Below are positions 63,835-64,000 of a stretch of 64,000 nucleotides of DNA, in pieces; the stretch's first letter is position 1, and each line of letters opens with the position of its first letter. A model generated the notes under the pieces. It worked only from the letters and a program-made list of their open reading frames with translations. It did no database searches and had not been told where the DNA came from. This stretch comes from Corynebacterium sp. NML130628 (GTDB lineage: Bacteria > Actinomycetota > Actinomycetes > Mycobacteriales > Mycobacteriaceae): the NCBI RefSeq assembly GCF_001875665.1, contig NZ_MLAL01000014.1:1-64000 (forward strand). The letters are read 5' to 3'. The position numbers were made by a program, and so were the translations under genes.

Positions 63835-64000
63835 ATGTCTATTGAATCGTCCCGGCCCAGCATCACTGGACCCGTTTCGTCTGCTGAGGAGCGCACTCGC
63901 GTTCCCCTTCCGCATCACGGAAGATTTGTCATCGAAGTCGTTGACGCTAGCGAATTGAAACAGCGTTTCCGCGACCGAGAAACGCTTCAGGACGCAACTC
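63835..64000 (+). CDS. 5' part of an unidentified protein
   Basis: The frame stays open from ATG 63835 to the edge, encoding MSIESSRPSITGPVSSAEER and TRVPLPHHGRFVIEVVDASE, then LKQRFRDRETLQDAT. Soluble-looking, no signal peptide. A TATACA box (63818-63823) about eleven bases before the ATG fits a leaderless or near-leaderless start. Not recognised; the family is likely to be clear from the missing 3' part. Confidence 0.5.
   Translation, partial: MSIESSRPSITGPVSSAEERTRVPLPHHGRFVIEVVDASELKQRFRDRETLQDAT

Overview
The window comes from the chromosome of a high-GC, mycolic-acid-containing actinobacterium, almost certainly a Corynebacterium. The evidence is a ThrE threonine/serine exporter, two tiny PorH/PorA-type mycomembrane porin peptides beside a PPK2 polyphosphate kinase, a SpaA-type sortase-assembled pilus operon, and long gene-order conservation with the Mycobacterium tuberculosis Rv3579c-Rv3628 region (recalled, not searched). 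The species cannot be named from the sequence alone.

Layout. 0.1-0.4 kb holds a small palindromic repeat array and tRNA-Thr(TGT). 0.4-7.9 kb holds a DUF364-like protein, thrE, a trehalose operon (Lys-rich protein, otsA, lipoprotein, otsB) and a Zn/Mn-type ABC importer with a Zur-like promoter box. 7.8-12 kb is the conserved rlmB-cysS-ispF-ispD-carD block on the minus strand. 12.2-19.8 kb is lpqE-like, radA, disA, a membrane protein, beta-carbonic anhydrase, mutY, a 56-residue DUF4236 protein, zupT and a secreted lipase. 19.9-28.8 kb is clpC followed by a PTS cassette (EIIBCA, BglG-type antiterminator, ptsI) with a readable RAT/terminator leader, and a GT87 glycosyltransferase. 28.9-44.8 kb is a TM2 protein and a long minus-strand housekeeping run: dacB, tilS, hpt, ftsH, folE, folP, folB, folK, DUF3180, DUF6779, Rossmann protein, panC-like, pseudokinase-like protein, MFS exporter, lysS; then ppa on the plus strand.

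The accessory part is 44.9-63.8 kb. A metzincin-like stalk protein, a second membrane-anchored surface protein and a sortase are bracketed by two arrays of about 75-bp palindromes with the same A-B-A-A unit order. Next comes a pilus operon (1923-residue tip adhesin, LPATG shaft pilin, LAYTG base pilin, class C sortase), a small unrecognised gene, an Abi-like gene whose leaderless promoter sits inside a palindrome, ppk2 and the porH/porA pair. A gene-poor stretch of about 950 bp with nested palindromes and two plus-strand terminators follows, and an unidentified CDS runs off the right edge.

The strongest candidate for something undescribed is the two-family palindromic repeat system (eight A units and three B units, nearly all about 75 bp, separated by 17-19 bp linkers, with a shared CCCAGGTCG core). 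The region is also rich in apparently leaderless promoters (a TANNNT box 6-8 bases before the start codon), which helped to choose several starts.
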